Shown here piece after piece: positions 1-13,600 of a stretch of 57,092 bases of DNA. Every line of letters begins with the position of its first letter. Positions within the stretch are counted from its first letter, which is position 1. The notes beneath the pieces were generated by a model. The model was not told the DNA's origin and made no database searches. It saw only the letters and a list, made by a program, of their open reading frames with translations. Position numbers and translations under genes: made by a program. The stretch covers positions 2,198 through 59,289 of the forward strand of contig NW_003107091.1 in the NCBI RefSeq assembly GCF_000003605.2, written 5' to 3'. The stretch is from Saccoglossus kowalevskii. Lineage: Eukaryota; Hemichordata; Enteropneusta; Harrimaniidae.

Positions 1-19
1 TTTGTCCAATGTAGTACAA

Positions 20-86
20 TTTGCCCTCCTCAAAAAAAAATTGCCTTATAAAAACTCGAGAAACAAGAAATAAAAAAAGTCTGGCC
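20..86. mobile_element. Right end of a TTA-flanked MITE (PIF/Harbinger-like), cut by window edge
   Basis: This segment closely matches the right end of the complete element at 9505-9909, including the terminal GTCTGGCC followed by TTA at 87-89. Only this end is visible, because the rest lies left of the window. The GGCC terminus and TTA target duplication suggest a PIF/Harbinger-type non-autonomous element, as argued for the complete copy. Confidence 0.7.
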
Positions 87-502
87 TTAGTTTGTACAAT
101 CATGAAGCTAATGTCCCATGGTACAATGAAATAGCATTATTTTGTGAGAAACGTGTCCTAATATTTCTTGAAAATCGCTATTTTTAGAACAATTTCATAG
201 AACACAATGTTAAAGAAAAATTGCATTTTTTGACACTTTTTAAAACCCAGATTTTTTAAATAATTCCGAACAAAAAGTACCCCATCATTAACAATATATG
301 ATTTTTTCAGCCTATGTCACCAGGCTAGATTTTGAGATATTGCATAATAATTCTGGGTTTTTTAATTTATGAGTAGGCTTCTACCTTACTTGAATAACAT
401 TTCTTGAAGATTATTTGAAAATTTATCTATATCAAGAGTGACAAATGACACAACAAAGGCATTCATCTTCACAAAGATTTATAAATGTCAATGGCGGTTG
501 AA

Positions 503-880
503 TCAAACAAGCCAATCAATGAGGGCAGCGACATTATTTAAAAAATGTTCCAATGTTATAGGTGATTTTCCGTACAACTGCGAGATCTCGCGAGATGCAT
601 GAAAGACGCGCGTCGAACGTCTGCTGCAAAAATGGAACGATTTGATTTTTAACTCGAATTTCTTTATTTCGTAGCGCACATCGACCGGCCGATCTTCGAC
701 AGAGGAATATTGCATTCGAATATCCTCACTTAATCGAAATTGCCCATCATCAAATGTGTAAAGCACATTATTAAGCATGGAAATGTTCCCCAAAATACTT
801 TCGCGTTTGTCGAATCTCACGCGATGTTTGACGCCACTACGACCTTTGTTTGTCCTGTTTTTACGTTCGATTTCACGCAT
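503..880 (-). CDS. Unidentified ORF, possibly a first exon or an intronless small gene
   Basis: A 125-codon open frame starts at an ATG and begins with a very basic stretch (MREIERKNRTNKGRSGVKHR). A mixed charged region with no membrane segment or signal peptide follows. It has more CpG and more balanced codons than the AT-rich flanks, which is the main reason to think it codes. It ends in a stop at 503, but a possible GT donor lies within its last third, so it could splice leftward past the window edge. I do not recognise the family. A chance ORF or an old transposon fragment remains possible. Confidence 0.35.
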   Translation of the reverse strand: MREIERKNRTNKGRSGVKHRVRFDKRESILGNISMLNNVLYTFDDGQFRLSEDIRMQYSSVEDRPVDVRYEIKKFELKIKSFHFCSRRSTRVFHASREISQLYGKSPITLEHFLNNVAALIDWLV

Positions 881-1928
881 AACGCGTGATTCTCGCAGTG
901 AACGGAAAATGGTCTATTCAATCGACCAATAGAAACCTCTCATTTTCAGTTTGAATTGTGAGATTTATAAATAAAGATGAAGGGAATGAGTTTGTTGCGC
1001 AAGGGAGTATGTAAACAAAAATAAACATTATTGCGTTCTATTTACCAGTTTATTTAAGGTAGCGAGACTATTATTTGCATACTTGTTTTCATCTTCTAAT
1101 TGTGACTAAATATGACTACAAAAAGACCCAGGAAAGTATACATTTTTGGAATCACCAGACTTCAAGCTTTTCAAAAGTGTGTTTTTCTGCATTCTACGAC
1201 GCATTACTCAATCAAAGGTAAAAAATTACTTTTTCTGTAAAAAAAGTTACTAGAGAAAGGACAAGTGTTCTATGCAGATTAATTCTGTTTGTGTTAGCAA
1301 ATTAGAAATAAGTTTCTTGATTGGAAACTGTCTAAAATAAAAGTACAATAATATCAAAATACCTGTCTGTAATAATTCCTTTGGGCAATGTATTCATCTA
1401 CCTTAAAAAGACGCACATGAAAATTCATGTAAGAACAGGTTCCATCACCCATGTATTAGCACATTTTTTTTTAATTTTATAAAAATAGTTTCATTATCCT
1501 GAATTTTAAACCATGGTAAAGAAACTTTATAATAAAGTTCCATGTATTGGTAATCGGTAAAGCACCTAAAACGATATCACATTTGTGTAAAAAAATTGAG
1601 CATAGCATTTTATTCCAAATATTCGTAATATAAATAAATATTACAAATTGTTATAAATATGTTTATAAACCAAGGTAAAACCATCTGCCATTCATTTTAA
1701 TATGCATAGTTTGCAAAGGGGTCTAGGGGTCTACATTTCAAATAGTAGGTCCAGAGCTACTGTTGACACACCCAGTCATATCGTGGAGGTAGTGGACATG
1801 AATGAAAGGTGAAAAGAACTGATTTTAGGCATTCAAAGGGTTAAAAGTAAGGCTAAATTTATTAGTGATATTAATTACACCCTACGCATTACTAGTAGCT
1901 CAATCCATAACACATATATTGTACTGGT
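881..1928. other. Non-coding spacer, nothing recognised
   Basis: AT-rich sequence upstream of the ORF at 503-880. A CCAAT-type motif near 923-930 and modest CpG content just upstream of that ORF would suit a promoter but prove nothing. I see no exon with paired splice sites and coding sense. Confidence 0.5.
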
Positions 1929-2071
1929 CAGTGGCGGATCCAGCAAAATGTATTGGGGGGGTCCAAGCTACGCTAAAGATATACGGACCGTAAATCGCAG
2001 AGAAGCTATGCGTAATCCAGATGATACGAATCGTCATGGCCCCCCTGCCCCCCCCTCTGGATACGCCACTG
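1929..2071. mobile_element. hAT-like MITE with CAGTGGCG terminal inverted repeats
   Basis: The segment starts CAGTGGCGGATCCAG and ends CTGGATACGCCACTG, inverted repeats of 15 bp with one mismatch, enclosing 143 bp in total. CAGTGGCG-type ends are common in hAT superfamily non-autonomous elements. The flanking 8 bp (gtactggt and gtattaaa) are only partly alike, so the target duplication is decayed or the insertion is old. Confidence 0.7.
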
Positions 2072-2194
2072 GTATTAAAGATTTGAAACATTGTGTTGAG
2101 ACTTGAATATATGCGGTTGATACAAGAACACCACCAAGTATCCACAAAGGCAGTACATTGATTAGATCGACCGTTGTGTAGTGTCACTACTGCC

Positions 2195-2285
2195 CTAGCA
2201 GAGGCGGCGGCACAAAATTCTGCATGAGGGGGCAAGATCTGCTCACTGCACCAACCGCGCACGACCTTACTAGGGGGCCCGGGCA
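2195..2285 (-). repeat. Dispersed repeat, copy 1 (inverted relative to 13855-13950)
   Basis: Read on the minus strand, this segment matches 13855-13950 over about 90 bp. Shared blocks include CCTAGTAAGGT, GGTTGGTG, GAGCAGATCT and GCCTCTGCT. The two copies face opposite ways and are moderately diverged. I cannot assign a class, and no coding potential is evident. Confidence 0.6.
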
Positions 2286-2289
2286 TGCT

Positions 2290-3425
2290 CCCCTGTTTTC
2301 ATCACATGCTACCGGTAATAGCAGTTCTGCATCTGAAGTAAACAAAAGATAGTGTTCAAATATGACATAAACGTGAAGCACAATTTCCAAATAAGGAAGA
2401 AATTTGAATGCGTCTGTAGCACTTTTAAACATGAAAGCACAGCATATATGAGGATAGATTAATACCTATTGTTTTCGACGTCAGATGTATAATAATAATA
2501 CTTTAATTTTCGCTGAAACGACATTCTGGCCATTTAGTATGACATTAATTTTCAGTGAATTTTGATAAGTTGAATGTAAAAGATAGGAAAAAATGTATTT
2601 TCAATCATTCATCCCTTCAGCGAAAATAAATTCTGAGTGAAAATAAAGTACTTTACCGTAGTGCATTTCATTCATATACTTGATTGCATTACTCGACAAT
2701 GAAACAGTAACAAGAGATTATTAACAAAACTATATTTTATTGCTACATAAATTACAAATTAACTAAATATATGCAGCAAAAGACAGTGCAGTCTTTTTTC
2801 CCCCAGGACACTAGATGACAGTAAAATGAGCCAAATCACTGCGGAGGAAGACTTCAGGCTAGAAAAAGCCAAATGAACACATTTTTGGTAAAGAATTTGT
2901 TTGTATGGTCACAGTGTTATCATAGAGCATAGGGAATAGACACTTCTTTATTGTCTTTGCGTAGAGACAATATTTGTATCATGATTATTGTCAGCTTCAT
3001 TATCCGTAGCACCTTATATTAGAAAAAAATATTTCAAAACAGACTTTTACAAATACAACAAACATGCATGGTTCAGTTATAAGATATATGAATCTTCTTG
3101 TAGTTGAGTTTACAAAAAACAATTACAAGAAATTTTAAATGCATTCTTATCACTAAAAATTGTCATTCAGTTTGTTTACCTTGCAGATAATTTGTATTTT
3201 TCAATTAAAGATTTTGGTTTTAATTTTAGATTACCTGACTTCAATACATTGCATTGTGTTATAACTGTGCACTTTATTATCAGTGATGTTTGCTTTCTAT
3301 ACTTGCAAATTTTGCATCTTTTCTCTGAAATGTCTGAATTCCATTTCAATTTGTCCTAAAAAGGATAGAAATTTTGGTTCATATTTTCATGCAAGAAAGC
3401 ACTATGTTGTGAAAGATGACAAAGT
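2290..3425. other. Intergenic spacer 3' of the WD40 gene, with one decayed MITE
   Basis: AT-rich sequence without convincing exons. Between about 2495 and 2661 lies a diverged copy of the palindromic MITE described at 11861-12067; tttcgctgaa and cagcgaaaat motifs mark both halves. A minus-strand AATAAA at about 3268 is a possible distal polyadenylation signal for the WD40 gene. Confidence 0.45.
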
Positions 3426-3432
3426 TGACATG

Positions 3433-4268
3433 ACAATGGAAGATATGCAAATTACCTAATTGATATGCACAGAGACAACATATCACTACTTTGTGGAAGG
3501 TGAAAAAAATTGACAATGGTAGTGAAAGTGTTGATGATATGCAAACTACCTATTTAATATGCAGACAGAACATATCACTCCTTTGTGGAAGGTGAAAACA
3601 ATAGACAATGGCAGTGAAAGTGTTGATGATATGCAAACTACCTATTTAATATGCAGACAGAACATATCACTCCTTTGTGGAAGGAGGAAACAATTGACAA
3701 TGGCAGTGAAAAGTTTGATGATATGCAAATTACCAATTTAATATGCAGACAGAACATATCACTGCTTTGTGGAAGGTGAAAACAATTGACAATTGCAGTG
3801 AAAGGGTTGATGATATGCAAACTACCTATTTAATATGCAGACAGAACATATCACTCATTTGTGGAAGGTGAAAACAATTGACAATGGCAGTGAAAAGGTT
3901 GATGATATGCAAATTACCTATTTAATATGCAGACAGAATGTATCACTACTTTGTGGAAAATGAAAACAATAGACAATGGCAGTGAAAGGGTTGATGATAT
4001 GCAAATTACCTATTTGATATGCAGACAGAACATACCACTGCTTTGTGGAAGGTGAAAACAATTGACAATGGCAGTGAAAGGGTTGATGATATGCAAATTA
4101 CCTATTTAATATGCAGACAGAACATACCACTGCTTTGTGGAAAGTGAAAACAATTGACAATGGCAGTGAAAGGGTTGATGATATGCAAATTACCTATTTG
4201 ATATGCATGGACAGAACATATTACTACATTGTAGAAGGTAAAAAAATTGACAATGGCAGAGAAAGGGT
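3433..4268. repeat. Tandem array, about 91 bp period, about nine copies
   Basis: Each unit contains GATGATATGCAAATTACC, TTAATATGCAGACAGAACAT and CTTTGTGGAAGGTGAAAACA, and GACAATGGCAGTG recurs about every 91 bp. The array lies about 60 bp beyond the WD40 gene stop codon. ATGCAAAT-like octamers occur in most units. Short open frames crossing it are by-products of the repetition. Confidence 0.9.
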
Positions 4269-4329
4269 TAAATTTCCACAGTAGTTTCGAGAAAAAAATA
4301 GTAGTTCACATCCTAACATAGTAAAAAAA

Positions 4330-4673
4330 CTAGTCTTTTTCAGGGCAGAAATATTTATTGGGAATTCTGTATGCAGCAACGTACACATGACCCACAGAAA
4401 CCCGAGAAACCATAAACAAGATGTTGCCAACAATCTCCATGGAAACAGCCATGAGGGCACCTCTACTAGTGACTTCATTAGATGAGCTACTCAATTTCTT
4501 TTGACCAATCATATATCCAGATGTCCACTCAACAGCAGTGACATCATCATTATTGGTGATGATGTCATCAATTTCAGTGGTTCTCCAAAATAGGATCTGA
4601 CCATCCCAACCAGCTGACACCAGATAATTTCCGCTCGGAAGAAACTGAACAGCTGACACAAATGATGCGTGGC
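4330..4673 (-). CDS. WD40/Cys-module gene, terminal exon
   Basis: The acceptor is ttgtatacag. The exon encodes residues 628-740 and the stop codon at 4330-4332. GHASFVSAVQFLPSGNYLVS followed by GWDGQILFW is an almost textbook WD40 repeat. The C-terminal tail ends in EKD. A minus-strand AATAAA lies inside the coding sequence at 4354-4359, just before the stop, and a 91 bp satellite begins about 60 bp beyond it. Confidence 0.88.
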
Positions 4674-7600
4674 CTGTATACAAAATATGGAATATTTTAA
4701 AACGCATTTTTAAAAATTACACATGGTATGAAATTTAAATATATTATGTGCACACAGGTCATAAGCAAAGAGATGAATTTAAGACACAAAATAAAATATA
4801 ATTGTTTTAGGCGTTTACATGAATCAGGAAAATCTACCGGTAATACTACATCAAACTTTTTTATTGGCGCCTTCTAAGGTGAAAATGTTTAAACATTTTA
4901 AAGTTAATGATGTAATGCAAAGTAGATTTATAAACTGGATTTAATTTGAGCGGATTTGATATTAATCACTAAAGTAGGTACCGGTAATCACTGGTTTGTG
5001 GAATAAACAATACAATAGTTCAATTTGCATAATCGCTATGTTTTATCACCAGACTTCCTTGCCTAAATTTTCTGTACTTTTTTCTTATATTCTTCAATAT
5101 TTCTGGAAATGAACTCTAATTTTGGAGCCAACAGTAAAATTTTTGGTTTTTACTCAAAACATTAGGCTATTTTTGTCCCAATCTTCTGAAGGAAAGTGCA
5201 GACTATAAACAGGGGTATTTTGTGAATATGTGATGGAAGAGGGAACTGGTGGTGAAAAAGTTTATTTATTATTTATTATTAGTTGTCAGCCAAATAGAAG
5301 AAAATTAAAGTCAGCAAATAATTAAGCCTTTATAGTGACTACTGCAATTTCCCACTGATATCAGTCAATCAAAATATGTCATGACATCATACTAAATCAA
5401 AATCTGCCATGACATCATATCAGTAAATTAGAATCAGCCATGACATCATATCAGTAAATTAGAATCAGCCATGACATCATATCATGAAATTAGAATCAGC
5501 AATGGCATCATATAAGTAAATTAGAATCAGCCATGACATCATATCATGAAATTAGAATCAGCCATGACATCATATCATGAAATTAGAATCAGCCATGGCA
5601 TCATATCAGTAAATTAGAATCAGCCATGACATCATATCAGTAAATTAGAATCAGCCATGACATCATATCATGAAATTAGAATCAGCCATGGCATCATATC
5701 AGTAAATTAGAATCAGCCATGACATCATATCATGAAATTAGAATCAGCCATGGCATCATATCAGTAAATTAGAATCAGCCATGACATCATATCATGAAAT
5801 TAGAATCAGCCATGGCATCATATCAGTAAATTAGAATCAGCCATGGCCTCAGAAGATAAAAATCTGCCATTGACATTAGTAAATCAAATCAGACCAGAAA
5901 CGTTTTGTTTTTTTACTTACCTTTTAATATGCAGCATTTATGAAATATGTCTGGAGAAAGTTGTTTCTTTGGTGTAACTACAAAAAACAAAACATATGCA
6001 TATTTATTGTCAAAAGAATTAAGTAGATGCTTGAACAATGGTAGATTACAGCATATAGAGGGCAGTAGATATACATTTCAACGTCATTGCCGGCTACCAT
6101 CTTAATAACAAATACTGCAACATATTGCACTTACGATAATGGACAGTATTCTTTCGTTCTACCACTTTCTCTGACGATGACCTCATGTAGAATATGGTAA
6201 CGTTGTCATCTTCACCACCGACAGCCAACAAACTAAAAAATCGATAGTTAGATGTTTGAATTCAATGATATTTGGGATGTTTGGTAGCGGGAGAAGACCA
6301 ATCTGTAGGACAGGAACCCAGAACATGATAATTGGGTTGACAAATTTAAAGGGCAGTAGTCGTCGCGCCCTGCATGCACGAGATATATGGGTCTCATATA
6401 AACAAAGATGGCGACTTTGACTATTGCGCAGATCATCTAGTACAAACTGAGACGTTACAAAGCTTAAATTTAGCTAGTTAATTTAATTAATATTTTTTAG
6501 GCAACTGGAAGGTATTGAAAGAGACACCGGCGGTAATTATTGCATGTCGCGCTCAGGTCAAACCTCATACTTCCATTAGAAGAGCGCATTGGATTGTGGG
6601 AAAATCAATGTTTATCAACAAAAAATGTCGAACATGCACAGCGCGACAATTGCCGCCCTTTAAAAAAAGAAATGTTTTTGTTTATAGTTGTTGGATTGAG
6701 TCTTATTTAATTTTATTTAACTAAGCTGTTTGGATGGACAGAAAAATAAGTTGAGTTTTAAAAAAGATTTTGGTTTACACTTAGTTATACATGTAGGTAA
6801 AGTAAAAGTAATTGTATTGCAATACCAACAGATGATTACATGTGACCTCTTGGAAACAAATTCAAAGAAGTACTGGGAATGTAAAAGAAAATAATCAGAG
6901 GATCACGGAAGAATTGTCTACTTTTCACAAAAGTTACCTTTTAAGAGGATGCCATGTTATGCATCGAACTGAACCATATCCAATTCTGCCTTGGTTGATA
7001 CAGGATAGATACAATTCTCTATGATACTTCAATTTATAGAAGATGACATCGCCAGAATTTGCATATCCAACGGCGCAATATCTACAGAATAATTACAATG
7101 TCCAATGAGAATAAAGCTATTAGTATATCATCTTCATGATTGGGTAGACAATGAGTTTATTCACCAAAATGAAAGTGTTTTCAAACTGAAGATGACAAAA
7201 GCTGAAAATTGTGGTGACCTGACCAAATGACCAATGACTACAGGTATCAAGAAATGTCCATATACATGTACTGTAAAATGTATCTTGTACAAATTTGGTG
7301 TAACAAATGATATATTTTACACACATTGTATATGTTGTAAGGGACTCACATGAGGCAACCACCCTTTAAAGTTGTTAAATGAATTTGTGATTGTGATAAA
7401 GTATTTCCTGTATTACAATTGCATCTCAAATAAAAACACACACAAACCAAAATAAATGCATTTATTGTGTTCTTAGTCAATGAAGTATTCTTCAACATTT
7501 TTATGAATGATGGTCCGTCATGGATTGGATAGTGATCACGTGAGAGTGCATATGTCACTGATGATGTTTTGACTTTGTGACAAGTTTTGAGGAACTCGGT

Positions 7601-10600
7601 CCGGGTACGTTTGAGAAATCAATCCATGATGAATTGAATAAATGAATGGATGGAAGAGTTCAAACTGGATCTAAATAGTAAGTATGTTTGTCAGATTTTC
7701 TCTGAGCAAGCACAACTAAAATATCAGAGCTTACTGTAAGTTTGGAGAGACAGCAATTGTTGAAATCTGCTGTTGTATATCCCCTATATCTTGAATTAGT
7801 TGTAATTTGGTAACCTCGGCAACCATCAATTGCCACAAACATAGATGACCATTCTTGTAACCAGACAGAAGATAGCATGTATCATTCTTCTCAAACCAGC
7901 AGAGCCTGGAAATCAGTAATGTATAATATCAAGGTCGTAGAACATTGACGAACTGTCATTTTTCAGAACAGTAAATCGGTGTATGAGTATTTGACAAGCT
8001 GCTTAGCGGTAAAAGTCATTTAATACACATGTTTACTGATGACATCATTTTCCCACAATGCAGTGCATTGTTATCAAACTTAAAATGGCTGACAAGCATC
8101 CTTTTCATAGGTCACAAACAACTTTACAGTTAAATGCTGGAACAAAAAATCTAGACATGTGAAAACTGTGGCACTTCAATACTCTGTTTGACCAAAATAC
8201 AGATTAGGGTTGGAAGTAGTTTTGCAGTCAATAGTTGTGTTCACATTACACAAAGTACGGGCTAAGATTTAAGCTGATTTCGGCTTATCTAGCATATTTG
8301 CATTTCGGCTAGACCCAATTGCGTCCACGCACAGGGAGAGCCAGTCGTTAGCACGGGCTAAGGTGCAAGTCGCTATTTACGAACGAAAAATGGATGATAC
8401 GCGCGAGGTTCTATTTCTGCTGCTGACATGTTTTGTTCTAATTTTGAAGCGACGTGCACAGGAACGCGAGAGAAGACGGACCCAACTTATTTGGATGCAC
8501 AGAAACAGTATACAACGGCGTAACAGAAAACAGAGTTTTATTAAATGCATGTCGTAGACAGCGAACCAACTTTATTTTGTCTACAATTGGTGCTACTGTA
8601 CGCTCTACTACAGCGACCCAATCAGTGTGGAAGCGTGTACACTGAGCTCGGTTGCCATTTTGGGAATGAGAAAGTTGGATATATTTGATCACGTGCATAT
8701 TGTTCACACCCAAAGGTCGCCGCAGAGGGCGCTTAGCCCTGGGCTAAGCGTTCGCACACACTTCGTTAGCCCGTGCTAAGGGTCTAGACTGCGTCTTAAA
8801 TTCGGATCAGATTTAACCCGTACTTAGAATTCCTTAGCCCGTGCTAAGCGTTCACGCACGTTTGCTTAGCACGGGCTAAGGAATTTGACCTCTTAGCCCG
8901 TGCTAAGGAGCTGTGCGTGAACGCAACTAATGTGAAGCTACAATGTATTTACAAGACTCTGCTTGATTGGCTACCCAACCCTAACACCTAACAATCAGAC
9001 CAATCAGAGAGCAGCTTGTATGTTGACAGGTTTTTTGAATGTATCAAATTCAACCTTGTATTTATGCATCAACTCTACTGTAGTTTTGCGGGTACTTCAG
9101 GTTTAGCAAGATGGAGTATCAAAGAACAAGGTACTGTAATTAATTCTCAGATAAATCAGAATTAGAATAAAAATTATTGGAGAAAATCAAGATATAACAT
9201 ACTTACTTGGTTAAAGAGGAGGAAGATGGATTACCGTCAACTACAATAGCCTCACATTTATCATTATATAACTTATATAATGATAATATACCCTTATTGG
9301 AGCCTAAGGCAACAGTCAATCTGTCTCCTGTGGAGTGAACAGCGGAAGAACGTTAATGTACAAACATTAACATAATGGCAGCATTTTCGGCTTGTTATCA
9401 ATTGTTAGAGCGAGTGCAAATAGTTAAAGAACTCTCTTTATCAAATCAGTAGTGATTACTGGAGCCACATTCTAAGTGAAATCAATGACAATATGTAAAG
9501 ATTAGGCCAGACTTTTATTATCCCTTGTTTCACGAACCCGCCGAATGAACAGGAGCCGAAAATGAAATAAAAATAAAATTTTATTTCAGCGTAATTTCTC
9601 GCGCCCGCTGACTTCTAAACGCAAAAAATTGCTAAAAAGAAATTATTTTTATCTTCATTTTTTTTATGCCCGCCGCATAACAAATCTAAGTTCATTTTCG
9701 TGGGAGTATCATGATCAAAGTACCGAGGTCTCGCGCAGATGAGAAACAAGGTTATACATGGAATATAATTTTATTTCATTTCTTCTCTCTGATCACACTT
9801 ACAATTCTTTGAGAATCACACAAATCTAATGGATTAATTTTTTTTTTTCGCCCTCCTCAAAAAATTGCCTTATAAAAACCCGAGAAGCAAGGAATAAAAA
9901 AGTCTGGCCTTAGTCGTATATACTGACGATGCATGAAGGCAACATGTATTTCATTTTATCAATCGTCTTTCTCTTGTGAATAAACATTGTCATTTCTGAA
10001 GCAAACAAATCAATATCCACCCACTGACAATCATTGACTGTCGTTGCTTATATGTCGGCTGAATTGTGACTTTTTTACTTACACCTACAGATTAATCATA
10101 TACCGTACTTCCCCGATCAAAAGCTCAGGGGCCTGAACATGTCAAATTGGGAAAATTAGGGAGTGGGCTTATACTCGAGGACCGTCTCAGAAAAAAAAAT
10201 TTGTTGGGGGGTTTAAAATTGAAACCATCTTGCCACCCACAAAAAATTATTCAAATTACATTTTTCGTTAACAGCACCGGTCTTGGAGAAATATTACGTT
10301 GTTTTAAGGAAAAAAATGTGAAACGAGTCGTCATGATCTCCACGACACATGTTCATAAAAATACACACATTTTATTACAATACTGTTTACATACCATCTG
10401 AATTTACAGTGCAAAAATGAGTAGGGTCTGTGGGAAAACAGTCGAAGGCAAGATCATTATCATTATCATTATCATCGTTGTGGAATGTTTTCGATCGTAT
10501 GCAAATTCTAGATACAAAGCAATTTCCGCCATGGTGTTTTTCATCATGATTTGACCTGAACAACTTCCTTTGACCTAACAGATCTTTCGTTAACCAATGA

Positions 10601-13600
10601 AATTGCTGTGTCATACAGACAAAGTTTTCCGATCAGAAGTGAATTACCGCGTTGTTAAAATGCGATTAACACTGATTTCTACAAAAAAAAACGGTGATTT
10701 TTTCCTCTAAAAGCTGTTGATTCACAATTTTCGAAAGGTAAACTGAGGGTTGAGGAAGTATTTAAACCTTTCACGGTCTTCAACAAGTTAAGTTGAAGAA
10801 TAGTTTGCTCGTTCAATGGACGAAAACTACTACTCAAAAGAAATATGGATTACTTCAGTATTGCAATATCAGGGTTCATCCTGAGTAAATAACAGAATAG
10901 AATGTTCCTACGTTCGCTCCCAGGAACCAAACTACCATACTAATCACAATTATTAGGCAATGAAATACACTTTTACATGCATATTTTAATAAATGTCATT
11001 GACACTCGGAAAAACACCTTGGGACTATACACGAGGATGCCCTCAACTCATTAAATGTCTAAAAATAGAGGGGTGGGCTTATACTCGGGGAGGGGCTTAT
11101 GCTCAGGGAAGTACAGTATATACGCTGAATATTATTCAAGTTATCACGTCCACAAAAAAAGTTTACAACACTGACAACAATGATGCTATCACTACCGACA
11201 AACATTTTGCCAGTACTACGATTTTCCTTCACTTACGGGAAACCCAACAGTGAAAATACGGTAACTGGATTTGATACTTGAAGTGAGGTGAATACCTAAA
11301 AAAGATTGTTTCAAGAAATGAGCAATTTTCTGAGCAATAACCCATCTCTGTATACTACTTGTACTTATCATTTCAGTAGATATACTATGTATGTATACCA
11401 CTTGTACTTATCATTGTCATTAGATATACTATGTATGTATACTACTTGTACTTATCATTTCATTAGATACTGTAATAGGTAACACTGATATGTAATTATT
11501 ACTTGATTCCAATAAATATTAAAAAAAAAAAATGGATTTGATACTTTACCTATTTTAACCGGACACCACATCAAACTGGTCACAGGGTCACATGTTTTGA
11601 TATAAATCTGATGACTACCACTATTTAGATTTTCTAATATACTATAGATAGACTTCTCCTCTAAATTGTAACGATTCACAAGTTGAGAATCGCCGATCAA
11701 TACATCACTGTAACGATAAATCACAATTTCGTTTCATTCTCAACGTCTTCAACATTACCCTAATATTTTTTGAGCCTAGCCACCATCAGAATTCTTTCCA
11801 GGATTTCTGGATTTGTAAAATTTCAATGTTACTAATAAAAAAATAAAAGAGAATTATGTATACTGTAGAATACTTTATTTTCGCTTGGAATATATTTTCG
11901 TTATTTTCGCTGAAGGGATGATTCCGTGAAAATAAAATCCAGCGAATATACTTTTTTCCTATATTTCACATTAAACTCATAAAAAATCAGTGAAAATAAA
12001 TTCCATACAAAACTCCTAAAAAGCCCTTTAAAAATTAATTCCAGCGAAAATAAAGTATTCCACAGTAGTATATAATTTAATTTGTTTAAATTTCTAAATT
12101 ACAATTGTAAAATTTATCAACATATTGAAAAAAAAAAAGTATCACAAAATTTTTATTTTTATTTCGGAAAATAACAGCATTGCACACAGAATGAAAAACA
12201 ATGATCACTTGTGCAAGAACATTTTGCTTTCATCTACAAAAATGTACGTCCCATTTCTCTAAACATCAGTATTACCTTGGGAATGATTCATCACCATCAC
12301 TTTTCCTCTTCCGTTTCTGTTTATTCTTCGGTTCAACCTTTACCTCTGCACAGCCAATGCCTTCACTGCTTTTTCTCTTTCTTGTCCCGTGTATGGTAGG
12401 CTGTTTCTCACTCTGACCATTGGTGGCAGTATTTAGCAAAAGTCCAGAGATTTGTTTTGGTAGAATGCAGCATTTGATATGGTATGTATTTGAAGTGCTT
12501 GAGTCTTTAGTTCTGGCAAATGCCACCTAAAACGTTCATTAAAAATTAAAATAATATTATTTCACGCTATTTCATAAAAATAAACATTCAATATCATTCA
12601 AAACACGAGGTAATAATTAATTATTTGTTACCATATGATACAATGTTACATTTTACATTCATTTGCATGGGGTATATGCATCGACCTTATTAGGTAATGC
12701 AAATTCCAAATATGGAACGATTATGCAATCTTTTCAAGATGGCAGATGTACATGTATATCTAATTTGTTTCAGTATTGATTTTTTTTTCTAATTTTTTTT
12801 GTGTGCCAAGCGACAAGTTTTGAACATTGAATGTCGCTGTCGTCTCTCCTGACTTTTGTTATTAAGCCTTATTTAGCAAGTTAGAAGCTCCTGTTTATAT
12901 GGCTTTTGGTTCAAACTTTATTGAAACATTGTATGAATTGTATTCACAAAAGGTTAAAATGAGAATCAGGCTCAGAATTGAACACAAGGAACATATTCCA
13001 GTGTTGTAAGATACAAGGATTCCAACTGTGCCAAGATCTTGCACATTTGACAGGCTATTGTGAATCTGGGAGTTGATTTGAACATAAAACGGTTTGACCA
13101 GCCGTCTGGAGACTTGCTCAAGTTTGCTATTCCCAAAATTTGTGTGACCATATCAGAGGACCAAGATGGCCATGCTCGTATTAACGTGTTTGTGTTCTAT
13201 GCAAACTAGTTAGCAGTGAGTACCGAACATATGTACAATAGTACATTGTGTATACTGTAAAATACTTTATTTTCGCTTAGAATTAATTTTCGCTGAAGGA
13301 AAGATTCAGTGAAAATAAAATCCAGCGAATATACCTTTTTTCCTATATTTTACATTCAACTCATCAGAAATCAGTGAAAATAAATTCTATACAAAATGAC
13401 CAAAAGTCTTTTCAGTGAAAATTAATTCCAGCTAAAATAAAATATTTGACAGTAACTGATTGGAGAGTAATGTTCACTAACTAACAAAGAATACTACTGG
13501 TAGTACTTAATTAACAAATCAGTTAGTTCAAATATGCAAATTTACCTGACTATTGACTTCAGGAATCGGCAATAACAACGCAGCAATCTCACTACTAGTA

